Shown here: piece after piece, positions 30,534 through 40,810 of the stretch
How the letters are laid out: every line of letters starts with the position of its first letter
How positions within the stretch are numbered: position 1 is the stretch's first letter
DNA from: Seminavis robusta
Lineage: Eukaryota; Bacillariophyta; Bacillariophyceae; Naviculales; Naviculaceae
DNA: 49,547 bases
Reading direction: 5' to 3'
NCBI GenBank assembly: GCA_903772945.1
Contig: CAICTM010000765.1
Coordinates: forward strand, 1-49,547
The notes under the pieces: generated by a model
Seen by the model: only the letters and a program-made list of their open reading frames with translations
Database searches by the model: none
What the model was told of the DNA's origin: nothing
Made by a program: the position numbers and the translations under genes

Positions 30534-31205
30534 ATCAACAAAAGAGAAGAACAATCCTTGGTTTGAGTTGTTGCAATCGTTTTGAGAATGCGGTCCAGAA
30601 AGGGATTCGAATGATTCACAACGAACAAGGAGATCGAGAAGCCAAAAATGCGGGGTAAAAATTGGCGACTTTATGACCAAGGAATGGTATTCTAGGTGGA
30701 ACGAGCCGGGTCAAGCTGTGTGGCTTCTCTGCGCCCATCATGCACCCACTCGAGAACGATTGCACTAGTTGGCTATCCTATCCCTTTGCTGAACAAATTA
30801 TTGGGATGATTAGTGCACAAACGTGGGGTTCGACTTGGGGCAACACACCGAGTTTGCAGGGATCCATGAATGCAGGGATCACTACCTCATGCACCGGTAC
30901 CTGGAGCGGTCCGTGTACTTCTCGACTGAGAAGGTGTCCTTGAGTCGGTCAACGATGCTTCTCCTACCAAAAGGGCGAAAGCGGTAGAAGGCAGTGATCT
31001 GATTGGCTAATCAAGCTAATACGTCAGGAAGTATGTCGCAAAAATTCAAATATACTTAACGTACCATTTATAGTTATTACGGATACAGTGTGCTATCAAG
31101 TTCGAAATTTCGTGTTTCTGTTTTCGCGAAAGAAGGATTCCATCGAGATTGACAATGACATCCTGCCGCTCACTCGACAGTCATTAACTCGGCCAAAAAG
31201 CCAGT

Positions 31206-31206
<1 letters not shown>

Positions 31207-31231
<25 letters not shown>
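31207..31231. repeat. (CAG)n microsatellite
   Basis: About eight CAG units just before the first ATG of the decayed transposon-type gene. Confidence 0.9.
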
Positions 31232-31236
<5 letters not shown>

Positions 31237-31242
31237 AGCATC

Positions 31243-34060
31243 ATGGAGCCACCAACAGCAGCAGGAGCTACCACTCACAATGGAGGAATGGGCTGCCAAA
31301 GTCAACAGAGGAACTCCCAGCAGAAGAGAGCTTATGAACTCGCCAAATTGAACAACAACAGATCCAAGAGAGCCAGAGAAGAAGGACCCCAAACGACACT
31401 GGGAGGAGAGGTAGCAGAAGTCTTTGATCCACTCAAGAAGTGTGTCATCTGTAAGGCCAGAACATCTTGGTTTCAGAGTCCCAAAAAGATCACACACGTT
31501 CTCTGTATTAAGAATACAGTAACAAGAGAAGAGGAGATTTGAATGAGCTGACAATGGAAACCCTCAGAGAGAGCAGAAGACTCACAAGCACTTCAGTGCT
31601 CCTCTTCCATTGAATGAGAGAGGAAGCTGGAAGCATCAACAAAGAGAGAAGGGAAGCCTTCTTTGGTCCTAGAACAAACACCGCCAAACCAAATCAGAGC
31701 CGGCAACAAAAATCCACAACCAACACAACTCCAGTAGCTCTTTGTCGAAAGGTAACCACTCTTGTAAATGATGCTGCCTTTGTGGAACAGCACAAGACAA
31801 AAGGAGCACCACTGGCAATGCTAGCAATGGCACAAGTAGTGTCAGAATCCATTATTCGGCCTAAGAATCAGGAGCTATTCAGACAACACTTCCAAAGGAC
31901 TCACCATGACAGTTCCCTCCACAGAGGAGCAATTCAAATCTCCACACTACCACTCCATTGTTGGCCAGAAACTACTCCTTGTGGACTGGAATCGATGTGG
32001 AATTACTGTACCTTGTCCCGATGGAAGATGCTCTGGCCAACTCAAGAATGCGAGGCACAACTGGTCCAAGAACAAAGACCTTGTTCCCTATCTTTGGCAT
32101 CACTGGTCCTCCTTCTTGGTGTATAGTCATGTCCATGGTTTGTGGAAGCTGCAACAGAAGATTCGATGCCAACTCTGCAGAAGTGCTGGTCTCGATCCCA
32201 GATCATGCTTCATTGCTCTATCCAGTGGAGTCCAAGTATGCTTTACCTAACAAGGCTTGTCATTTGGAGCAACAGCAACAGAAGTATTCGTTCTATCATG
32301 TTAACCTATGGAAATGGAGACCTATGCAGCCGCCTCATCTACAATGCAATCACAGAGAGTATCTTAGAGCCATGATGTCTTACTTCTCATACTGGAAAGG
32401 AAGCGACACTGATCCTGATCCCTTTCTCAAAAGGATGGCACTTACATCAGACAGTTTCCTCCTCTTGGTGACACCATCCGTGACATCTATGATGTGCTTG
32501 TGCTTCAAAGGAATCCGTGGAGGATCAGTGAAACCAAAGGCACACAAGAGAGATCCAAAGTGTCAAGTGCAACAAAGAATCTTCTGTCAAGACCACATTC
32601 CAGGTGCAAGAACTAAGCAAGAGTCTTGGTGCTGCTGCTGTTTGGGATGCTGCTACTGAGACTGGAGAGATTGCTTCAGCAGTTCTCGTTCCTACCACCA
32701 AGACCATCCACTTCTCCCATGCAGCCATGCAGCTAGCAAGGAGGAGACACTTCAATCCAGCTGCCATGTATAGTGACACCTGGCCCACAAGGATGACTAC
32801 TGGGAGTTACTCTTTCCAGGTATTGAGGGAAGACTTGGCCTGTTTCATTATGAGAAGAGGATCCTGTCAACTTTGAGGAAGGGTCACATTGATTACTTTC
32901 AAGCACTGACAGACCTCTTGGATTGCTTGTATGGTACTCACCAGATGATATGAGAAGGTCCTCCATGCATTGAAACATGGCCTCTTGTCCTCCAATGGCA
33001 AGCACTACTCCATGGCAGAGATCTCCGACATGCAAGCCTCCAAGGTCTTCAGAGCTCGGTACTCCAAGTATCTAAGGAAGAAGATGAGGCAAGAGACAAT
33101 GAGGCAGAGGTTGCAGCAGTGGTTCTGCAGGTACAAAGGTGACAGCCAGTGATGGTTGCCAGCCAGGACAGGGGCGACTGGATCCAGCCAAGAACTATAC
33201 CTTGTTACTTCTGATACCAACCCAGCAGTAGAGAACTGTGTTGACAAAGCCATTCACTGGCTGATCCCCTGGCACTGGAAGACATGTATGACACAATCCA
33301 ACCTTCTCCAAACTCCAAGCACAATCTTCCAGAGTACCTATCAAGGAGAGGAGAGTCAAAGTTATAGAGGCTTTCCATGACAAGTTTGCCCACTTTGGAA
33401 ATGGTGGAATGAGGAGGAGCCTTGCTGATGCACTCAACTTGCTGGAACTGCAAGATACAACCTCAAGATTCGCACAAGAGAGCCTTCCTGTCAAGAATCA
33501 GTGTGACAGAAAGGAAGTCAATTCCAGCTGGATGGGAGAAGGTGGTTCCATATTGGAACCATTCAGAGTTGGCTTACCTGAATGAGCTAGCAGTGGCTGT
33601 GGTCTCAATGAACCATTTCCTACTGCAGAGCCACTGCCACAGGATAATGGAGAGAGGTTCTTTCAGAGTTCATTGTTGCATTCAAACCACAGCGGCAGAA
33701 GTATGCTCCAAATGATTGTTGTCTTTGTGCGGCTTGCACTGGAGCACCACCGAGTCCACCAGCAATCGAGGCACCAAGTCCACCAGCAATCGATTCACGA
33801 CTGCAACAGGTTACGCGCCCACCACCACCGCCACCACACCTCCACCACCTGCAGTGCAGAAATGTTTTGTTGGTTTATTTTTTTATACCAGCACAACAAC
33901 AAATTCAAATGATCAACTTGCCATGCAATGCGGCAATTCCAACCCATACTGCCATATCCTTTCCAGCCACCTCCTCCACCGAACGGCTGCTGTCAGAGAT
34001 ACTGCCAGTGGTTGACCAACAGGAGAGGAAGACCACCTCATGATGCCAATTGCCAATCTA
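31243..34060 (+). pseudogene. Decayed transposon-type gene with Cys-pair motifs
   Basis: Successive pieces in all three plus-strand frames read as one protein. The N-terminus is MEPPTAAGATTHNGG… with a CVICKAR motif. Then comes a block with CPDGRCSGQLKNARHNW and CGSCNRRFDANSAEVLVSIP, resembling the zinc-ribbon DUF6729-type region of large eukaryotic transposon proteins. Further pieces are HEKRILSTL-like text (32860), SKVFRARYSKYLRKKMRQ (33040), EAFHDKFAHFGNGGMRRSLA (33370), WEKVVPYWNHSEL (33530) and a final GRPPHD-type Cys end near 34030. At least six frame changes and several stops separate them, so it cannot make a full product. I recall related intact multi-copy genes in diatoms, but no inverted repeats are identified here. 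Assignment to a named superfamily is not secure. Confidence 0.6.
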
Positions 34061-34143
34061 GATTGACTGGATACTCTGCATAAAATAAGATAAGAAGTAT
34101 TAGATGTGACAAATTCGTTTCTAATGTAGCCATTAACTTACAT

Positions 34144-34596
34144 TCAAGGTCCTTCTTGGTTGTTGTTGCTCTGTTTCCATCCTCCAAGAGTGTCAAAGTC
34201 TTCAAAGCAATCTTGAACAAATCTCTCACTCATGGAAACAAAGCTACCAAAGAAAGTTTTGTTGTTGTAGTCATACCAATGGATAAGATACTCATTCCAA
34301 GCTTGCACAATCTCTTGTCCTTCATTCGAGTAGAAGTCATACCTGCTCTCAGCCTCCATAAGCCTTTCCCTCACCAACCAATAGATGCACTCAATGAAGA
34401 TGTCCTTCCTCTCACAGCCATCTGGTCCCAACAGCATTTCAGAAAGGGTGGAGACAACTTGCTTGTACCATTTTGGACCGACACTCTTCTGAAGTCCACC
34501 ACAATCAAACATGTAATCCATGATGCATGTCATGTCAGGAGGAAGAGGCTTGCCTGCTCCTTGCAATATCAACTCCTCAAGAACCGTCACTTCCAT
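34144..34596 (-). CDS. Hypothetical acidic protein, possibly last exon
   Basis: A 150-codon frame begins at ATG 34596 (MEVTVLEELILQGAGKPLPP) and ends near WKQSNNNQEGP. The frame stays open upstream to ~34690 (SYKAWIHCKYVICGYNSDDDD), so the real first exon may lie farther up and join through an acceptor near 34690. Composition looks like a genuine globular protein (many Trp, Tyr and Cys; several amphipathic helices), with no membrane segment or known motif that I can name. It lies tail-to-tail with the decayed transposon gene and could belong to the same element. Confidence 0.4.
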   Translation of the reverse strand: MEVTVLEELILQGAGKPLPPDMTCIMDYMFDCGGLQKSVGPKWYKQVVSTLSEMLLGPDGCERKDIFIECIYWLVRERLMEAESRYDFYSNEGQEIVQAWNEYLIHWYDYNNKTFFGSFVSMSERFVQDCFEDFDTLGGWKQSNNNQEGP

Positions 34597-34611
34597 GCTT
34601 GTTGTGGGCAA

Positions 34612-35090
34612 ACAGAAGTTATCATCATCATCACTGTTGTACCCACAAATGACATACTTGCAGTGAATCCATGCCTTGTAACTCTCAGCTCATTGAATGG
34701 GTATCTGTTGACACTTTGCAGCCACTTGGAGAAGGCCGAAGAAGTAGTTGCGATCCTCATGGTCGAGTTGTTGTTCTTGTCGTCGTCGGTCGGTAGTGGT
34801 ATCCGTAGAGGAAGACCGTCGGTAGAGGAAGGAGGAAGTAGTAGTAGTTGTTGTTGTTGTTGTTGCCAAGAGTCTTGCCCCTACCCACGTAGTCGCTGAC
34901 TTCAAGACAAAATAGACCAGCAGTAGTGGTGGAGGAAGCGGCGTCGGTAGAGGAAGGATCGTCCGAAGGAGTGTCGGTTGAGGAAGGAGTCACGGTGTCG
35001 GTAGAGGAAGGAGTGTCTGTAGAGGAAGGACGACGTTCGAACGGGGGACGATAGAACGATTAGTAGCATGCCATGGTCGCCATTGTGGAT

Positions 35091-35124
<34 letters not shown>

Positions 35125-35826
35125 GCAGCAGCAGCATTCTTACCTTGTCGAGTACGACCTTATGGGAGCGAAGTTTGTGGTCGAGTTTTGTTGTTGTTTC
35201 GGTGGCTGATTTTCAAAATGGGAGGGTTTCGTTGGAGCGAAGGAAACAGAAAAGAGAGAAAGAGCGAGCCAGCGGTAGCCGTTGAATGGATTCAAAATAC
35301 CGAAGCAAAGGATTGATGTGACGTATTTGCTGACATATTCATGTTCTTCGGACGTCTTACCCATGGGGGAAATGTCAGCTTTACAATGGAGACGGTTGCA
35401 GTCATTGCCATATCCCCTCACCCGCTAAGTAAAATGGTCTTTCGGATGTCTCAAACATGCCCTGCACACTCTCAATTCGGAATCTGGAACTCAACCGATA
35501 ACCCTCTCCCTCTTCTTCTTCTTTTTCCCTCCCCCGCGCTCATGCCTAACCCCCCCATAAAGTCCTCCTGTAGGATAGGCTCAAGTCAGGCGTCGAGACC
35601 GCGAGCCACTGGAAGACGCCTCATATGTCATAGATGTGCATCGTTCTCGTTCCTTCAGTTGGAAGCGTGTGTTTCGTCAGCTTTGTAGGGCTCAACGGTG
35701 CGAGGATCCGAAATTGAGGCTGCAAGAAAACTGCAGAAGCGAAGGGATTGCTCATAACTTCTAAAGAACTTAGAGCCCCGAAGGTTGTCAAGAGCTGCCT
35801 GAAGGAAAGTGTTGGCTGACTTCACC
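34612..35826. other. Spacer with minisatellite and microsatellites
   Basis: 34925-35030 contains several copies of GTCGGTAGAGGAAGGA-like units; on the minus strand they encode PSSTDTP repeats. A (GTT)n run lies at ~34843-34866, and (AAC)n then (AGC)n at 35091-35136. TGACGT occurs near 35319, about 500 bases before the ILEI-like ATG. No secure gene. Confidence 0.5.
35091..35136. repeat. (AAC)n(AGC)n compound microsatellite
   Basis: About ten or eleven AAC units pass directly into four AGC units. Confidence 0.9.
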
Positions 35827-36765
35827 ATGCCCGTAAGGTCTGCAAGGAAAAAGTGGTTGACTGTCAACATCCGGTCGGCGGGGTATAGTTGTGGCTGTAC
35901 AGCTTGGCTCTCAGCGAATGGATCGAATGATAATATCCTTCCTAACACTCGTGGCATCAATGTCGCCGTCGTTGGCACTACCCTTTTGGGCGACGACCTA
36001 GTCTTCTCGCAGGTAGATGCGTTTGACACCCACGCGTCAGAAAGCGAATCAGGGCGTTTTGTCTCCTGGGTGGATGGACTCCCAGAAGGAACATGCGTCG
36101 TGGTGGTAATCAAAGATGAAGCCTCGGGTCATTTGACCGATGAGGCGAGAAAGAGTCTTGAGCTTCTTGGGTCCAAACTTGTCCATTCACTTTTCTGGAG
36201 GCAATCGTTTTTGATGGTGGGTCGTAAGGGAGCCACCCCTGGATCCGTTCTGGAACGCCACAGTGAATTGTACTACATCGATGTTAAACATACATGGCAC
36301 ATGCTTGAACTGTCGCCCGAAGCTCCATTCTCTACTCGCACTGACGTGAAGACTGGATTTATCTCCGTTTTGTCAGACTGCAGTGTGGCTTCGATCTTGG
36401 TCGGTGGAAACTACGTCCGGCCGTGCTCCCGTGGCATCAACGTTTGTGAAGTTGACTTTGACGTCCGTGAAGACAGTCTTTGGAAAATGCGGGTGAAGGC
36501 GTTGCAGTCCTTCGATACTCTTTCCGATGCAGCGGCAGCTGATTCCTTTGCCGAGTATGTGGACAACCTCCCTGTCGGCCAAGACGTTATCTTGGTGTTG
36601 CAAGACGAAGCAGCGGATAGCCTAACGGAGCGGGCCAAGCTGGCCGCTGAACACCTAGGATCAAGTTGCGTTCGGTCGTTGGGCAGTCACGACTCTTGGA
36701 TACTCGTGGGCTACAAAGGAGCCCATCGTGGTAGCGTCCCGGAGCTTCATTGCAATGCTCTTTAG
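35827..36765 (+). CDS. Protein with two tandem ILEI/FAM3-like domains
   Basis: Single exon of 312 codons from ATG 35827 (MPVRSARKKWLTVNIRSAGY). Domain 1 (about residues 8-155) has RGINVAVVG, the FDTHASESE motif, LPEGTCVVVVIKDEAS, LELLGSKLV and FLMVGRKGATPGS. Domain 2 (about 175-312) repeats the order with RGINVCEVDFD, SFDTLSDA, LPVGQDVILVLQDEAAD, EHLGSSCVRSL and SWILVGYKGAHRGS. This order is that of the ILEI (PANDER/FAM3) fold, known from animal secreted cytokine-like proteins and from carbohydrate-linked proteins such as POMGNT1 and CEMIP. No signal peptide is visible at this start, so the protein may be cytosolic, or an upstream exon is missing. Function in diatoms unknown. Confidence 0.8.
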   Translation: MPVRSARKKWLTVNIRSAGYSCGCTAWLSANGSNDNILPNTRGINVAVVGTTLLGDDLVFSQVDAFDTHASESESGRFVSWVDGLPEGTCVVVVIKDEASGHLTDEARKSLELLGSKLVHSLFWRQSFLMVGRKGATPGSVLERHSELYYIDVKHTWHMLELSPEAPFSTRTDVKTGFISVLSDCSVASILVGGNYVRPCSRGINVCEVDFDVREDSLWKMRVKALQSFDTLSDAAAADSFAEYVDNLPVGQDVILVLQDEAADSLTERAKLAAEHLGSSCVRSLGSHDSWILVGYKGAHRGSVPELHCNAL

Positions 36766-37167
36766 AAATTCTTTTCGGACTGAAGTACGAGAAGGCAATG
36801 CTCCAACAACGAGGATTCTTTCAATATGAAAACTGGAGGCACGGTGGTCTCCCCACGAAGCAATGCAATCTTTCCACTTTCCAGAGTCTCTACTGTGAAC
36901 CCAAACGACGCCGCATTTGTAGTGGTGGGAACCAAACCAGTGAGGTTCATGTGATTGGAGGGTTTGCCCTTGCTAAAGTTGAAATCGTCGGAGGCATGTA
37001 GCCACAATCCAAAACTGGCCGAAGACGTGGCCAGCAAAAGATAGATCAAACGGCAGGTTGCATCTCCCGTATCATGCTGAATTGTGTCACGGTCACTCAA
37101 GGATACCCTTTCCGGCGTGAGGTTGCTGCCAAACCCAGCTATAGCCTCTGTACTGGTAGCATTTCTT
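36762..37167 (-). CDS. Hypothetical protein fragment, convergent with the ILEI-like gene
   Basis: A minus-strand frame of ~134 codons reads ARNATSTEAIAGFGSNLTPE then LSDRDTIQHDTGDATCRLIY and a C-terminus LLEHCLLVLQSEKNF. It opens just after an acceptor-like TTCGTAG near 37168, so an upstream exon is likely, but none of the candidate exons joins in phase. Its stop overlaps the stop of the plus-strand ILEI-like gene by a few bases. Composition (Asn-x-Thr sites, hydrophobic stretch) is protein-like, but I do not recognise a family. Confidence 0.3.
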
Positions 37168-38629
37168 GCCTACGAATTTTAAAGGAAATGAAACAGGTAG
37201 CAAATACGCAGACAACCTTTCGCCTTCACCTTTTATACCGCTAGTGTTGCATGAACCTTGGCCGTGGGAGGACGGCACAACTGTGTCCATTTCGAGAATC
37301 CTGGTGCCGTGTTGTTCCAATGTATTATCGTCATGGTAAAGTCCTCCCTGCAGCTGTCGCAACTTTCTATGCCAGTAGCTGCTATGTCTAGCTACGGCAA
37401 CAACCCAAAACTCCGGAGCTTCGTTCAGCATCAGGTTTAGACTTCAGGCTGGTACCGGTACCACCGCCCATACCACAAGCTAGCTAGGGCTTTAATTTGT
37501 GAGAAAGATCGAAAAAGGCTTTGGAATCACGAATATCTTGGCTGGAGTTGGAGGAGTGGTGGCTGCAACCGCAAGCCTCAAGTCTTAATTGGTGGGGTTC
37601 AGGCATGGGGTTGGATGAGTGAGGTCACTCACGTTTCATTTTAAAAGTCACACACCACAAACAAACCTACGTACTGCCAGGAGGAAGTCTTGTACAGCCC
37701 AAGCAGCTACGGACCCCAAATTTATTTGGTAAGGCGGTGGAAGGGTCATTACAGAGCTTTAACGACGGGTCTAAATATTTAATGTGCGAAGAGCAGAAGA
37801 CAGAGAAAAGGTCATTGCAGAGAGTTAGCGACGAGTCGAACTATTTAATGTCCTAATGCTCTGACGTGGATGGGTCATTATGAGCTTTAAGCACAGGTCC
37901 AAATATTTAATGGCCGGTCTGCCCCACCTTTGAAATCACTTTCCTTTTTCCTAAGTATCTTTGGTATCCACGTCTCCAAGTGGACCAAAACACGACCCAT
38001 TCAAGTTATGAAGCCCTTCATAGTAAGATACTTAAATACTGTTTCCTCCGCGCAACCCAGAGACTCCACTCCGTCCATGATGACAAAGCACAGCCACGGT
38101 TTTCCCGTACTAGCTAGTATGATATGATAGAGGACTGGTTCTGGTTTTCGAATCAATCAGATAGACTACTTTTGCAGTGAGAGAGCTACTTAATAAATCA
38201 TACCCATGAAATTAATTATACGTTTCCCGAAAAAGGAGAGAGTATTGCTATTGGAGTCACTGCCCACTGAGCGAGAGGTGCTAATAATGGTACGTACGTG
38301 CGCACCGGTAGCAACAGCTGCCTTACAAGCTCAGTGAGCTTCATTTTTCGTCGATACCATGCTGTACAAGCAGTAACTTTAAAAAAATCCTTACAAGGTC
38401 GCAGAATCCCGGTAAAGCTGGAGACCTCTCAGTGGATCATAACAGCAAGTGTCCTTCTACCAAGGGTTAAAAATGGATATACTGTAGTATCTTATCCAAA
38501 AGGTAAGCGCTTTTCACACCCCAGTGAACCGTTTTTTCATTGGCGACTGAAAGAGCCACTGAAATGTGTTATGGTTCTCATCTCCATGATGACATATCTT
38601 TCATCAAAGAAGGACGAAGAAATCTGACC
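37168..38629. other. Upstream region of the Fea1-like gene
   Basis: Contains GGTACCGGTACC near 37450 and three direct repeats at 37744-37912 (listed separately). TGACGT lies near 37862. Tandem ACGTACGTGCGCACCGGTAGC lies near 38292. No convincing gene. Confidence 0.5.
37744..37912. repeat. Three ~65-bp imperfect direct repeats
   Basis: GGTCATTACAGAGCTTTAAC… starts at 37744, GGTCATTGCAGAGAGTTAGC… at 37810 and GGTCATTATGAGCTTTAAGC… at 37873, each ending in an A/T block (AAATATTTAATG or ACTATTTAATG). Periods are 66 and 63 bases. They lie ~720-890 bases upstream of the Fea1-like ATG and could be repeated regulatory modules. Confidence 0.75.
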
Positions 38630-40571
38630 ATGATGACGATGTTGAGCATGAAGCTGCCGGTTTCTCTGCTATCCATCCTCCTCTTGGTGCCGCATGGAGC
38701 TGCTTCCACCACCAGCGGCATTCGAGGAAGGAGCAGGGAGCTTTCCCAAGAATTATTTCTCTCGTACGAACCAGTTACCACTGTTACCGATCAAGTAAGT
38801 AGTCATGCATGCGGTGTCAGATGGTGGGTATATATCTGTACGTGGCTCACTATCTGCATGTACGTATGTGTACGTGTAGGCCGCCATTGATCTCGATCAA
38901 GCCGCATTGGAACGCCAGCTGGCACTTGGCACGGATGGTGGCCGACAAGCCGCGTTGCGCATTTACAGCCAAGGTGCCTTTTCGGGTTCTTATGCGGAAA
39001 TCGCACTCAACTCCCCTCTGCAGGTGGATGTGAGCCAAGGTGTGACGGTCGTGGGTCAAACGGCGGATGGAGTGGAAGTGCGCCTTCAGACCAGCAGTAC
39101 GCATAAAGCGGGAGACAGCATCGTCCTGCTTACCTACCAGGCATCCCCCGTCCAGGCTGATTGGACCGCTTGTCATGTCGGAGGCAATCCAGATCCCAAT
39201 ACGATGGGGTGTAAGTTATCAATCATGCACTGCAATGGCCTCGCTGTTGTCGTCGTGGCGATGCCTTCTGATCAAGTTCTCTCTACTTTTTGTTATTCTA
39301 TTCAGGCCTGGCTCCGCTTGGTGCGGTGGAAATTGGGGAGCTTGGACAGATGGACTACACTTACGACCCTCTTGCCAGCAATTATAATTTCCGAACTCTA
39401 CAGGGCTTTAGCACCCAAGCTGAAGAAACAATGTACAATTGTCACCATTGTCCGCTCGAGACGTACCTCAAGTTCTTCAAGTATTATGGAGTCTTTGATT
39501 ATGCCAACCAATGGGTACTTGCGGCGTTCAATGGAGGTCTACCAACTTTGCCCAAGGCAACGCTGACTTTCGCGATTATGGAATGAAGGAACTATTGGTG
39601 AGTTAGTCTTGTTGCTGTTTTTGGTTGATTATCTTAGTGGAATCCTTCTCATTTTCATTCTATGCTGTCGTCGTTGATCACTCACAGAGGCAATCAAGAA
39701 GGGAACAGCCTACATGAATGTTTGGATGCAAGTGATCCGGGAAATGGAGTCGGCTGTGGCGGATTGTGAAAATGACTGTCAGACAGCAGCCTGCAATGAT
39801 GATCAGGTCCATGCTTGGGACGCGGCAGTGGCATACTACACGGGCTCGGTACCCAAAACGACTGGCGATGGTGGTCATTTGCTGTATACTCTGGCACAGA
39901 AACGCTGCCAGAACTATGGAACTTGTGTGGCGTCCGGGGCCAACGAAGGCATGGCACACGTCAACGAGGGTGTCTTTTTCAACTTTCGACAGGGCAAACA
40001 GAATCTGCTCCTTGGAAACTGCGCAGAGGCAAGGGTCAATGTGGAGCGAATCACACAACTCATGACAATTCCCCTCATTCAAGGAACCATTCGATATGCC
40101 TATACGCGAGATATTCAGTTCGATACGCGGGAAAAGGCCGAAGCAGAGGGAGCTGTCTTTGCTGCAGCTGTGCTGCCTCTGGTGCACGCTTGCAGCGCTG
40201 AAGATGCCGCAATCATTTACAACAATATGCGTGTTGGCAGTGGAGATGTCGGCGTTGGTGGGGTCAGCTTTGATGTTGTCAAAAGTGCTTTTGAACGAAA
40301 CTACGCCTGTTTGGGAGTTACCTGCGCGGATGTTGGTGGGTTGGTGGACTCGGTGACAGATGGGTACCTTCGAGGAGCGGAGCCATGCATCGACAACATT
40401 GAAGATGAAATCGTGCTGGTGGAAGACTTTGAGCTTGACGACGACTGCATGGGCAACTCGACATCTCTGGGCAACATGACAATGTGCAACATGACACTTA
40501 CGGACGACGACGACAACAGCACTCTCACCGAAGATATTGGCATCAGCGCCAGTCGTTCCATACTCCCTTAG
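38630..40571 (+). CDS. Fea1-like low-iron-inducible periplasmic protein, frameshifted in exon 3
   Basis: Four exons: 38630-38794, 38880-39210, 39306-39597 and 39690-40571, all GT-AG. The start MMTMLSMKLPVSLLSILLLV gives a signal peptide, so the protein is secreted or cell-surface. The body matches the Fea1 domain: DYTYDPLASNYNFRTLQGF, HAWDAAVAYYTGS, LLYTLAQKRCQNYGTC, MTIPLIQGTIRYAYT and EGAVFAAAVLPLVHAC. Fea1 proteins (FEA1/H43 of Chlamydomonas) accumulate under iron shortage and help iron uptake. Near 39537-39541 one base seems missing: the frame ends at TGA (39581), while the +1 frame restores NFAQGNADF…YG. This is either a sequence error or a recent inactivating change. The C-terminus is acidic with NMT-type glycosylation sites. 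Confidence 0.75.
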
Positions 40572-40585
40572 AACGTGGGCTAAAC

Positions 40586-40810
40586 ATGAATTCCTTGAAC
40601 AAAGCCTATAGGACCCTCTTTCGTAATGTCGTAACCTGCCTTGCCATTGAGATCGTTCCTGCAGTTGTGGCTGGCTATAGTATCATGCATTTCTTTTCGA
40701 TGTGGGTCGTGTTGTGGGCGGTCTGGTTGGTCCTCTTGGATGTGAGTTTTGTGAGAAGGCCCGACCTGAACTGGTCCGGTGCGGATGCCGTTGAATGGAA
40801 GTCGCATTAG
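40586..40810 (+). CDS. Small membrane protein ORF
   Basis: A 74-codon frame (MNSLNKAYRTLFRNVVTCLA…) begins 14 bases after the Fea1-like stop. It has two hydrophobic segments (VVTCLAIEIVPAVVAGYSI and MWVVLWAVWLVLLDVSF) and a polar tail ending EWKSH. It may be a genuine small membrane protein or only a chance frame inside the 3' UTR of the neighbour. No homology recognised. Confidence 0.25.
   Translation: MNSLNKAYRTLFRNVVTCLAIEIVPAVVAGYSIMHFFSMWVVLWAVWLVLLDVSFVRRPDLNWSGADAVEWKSH

Larger units (their letters stand above)
30172..31242. other. Intergenic stretch
   Basis: Upstream region of the delta-CA (minus) and of the decayed transposon gene (plus). Apart from the TGACGT motifs and a (CAG)n microsatellite at ~31207-31231, no feature is evident. 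Short frames here lack recognisable content. Confidence 0.5.
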
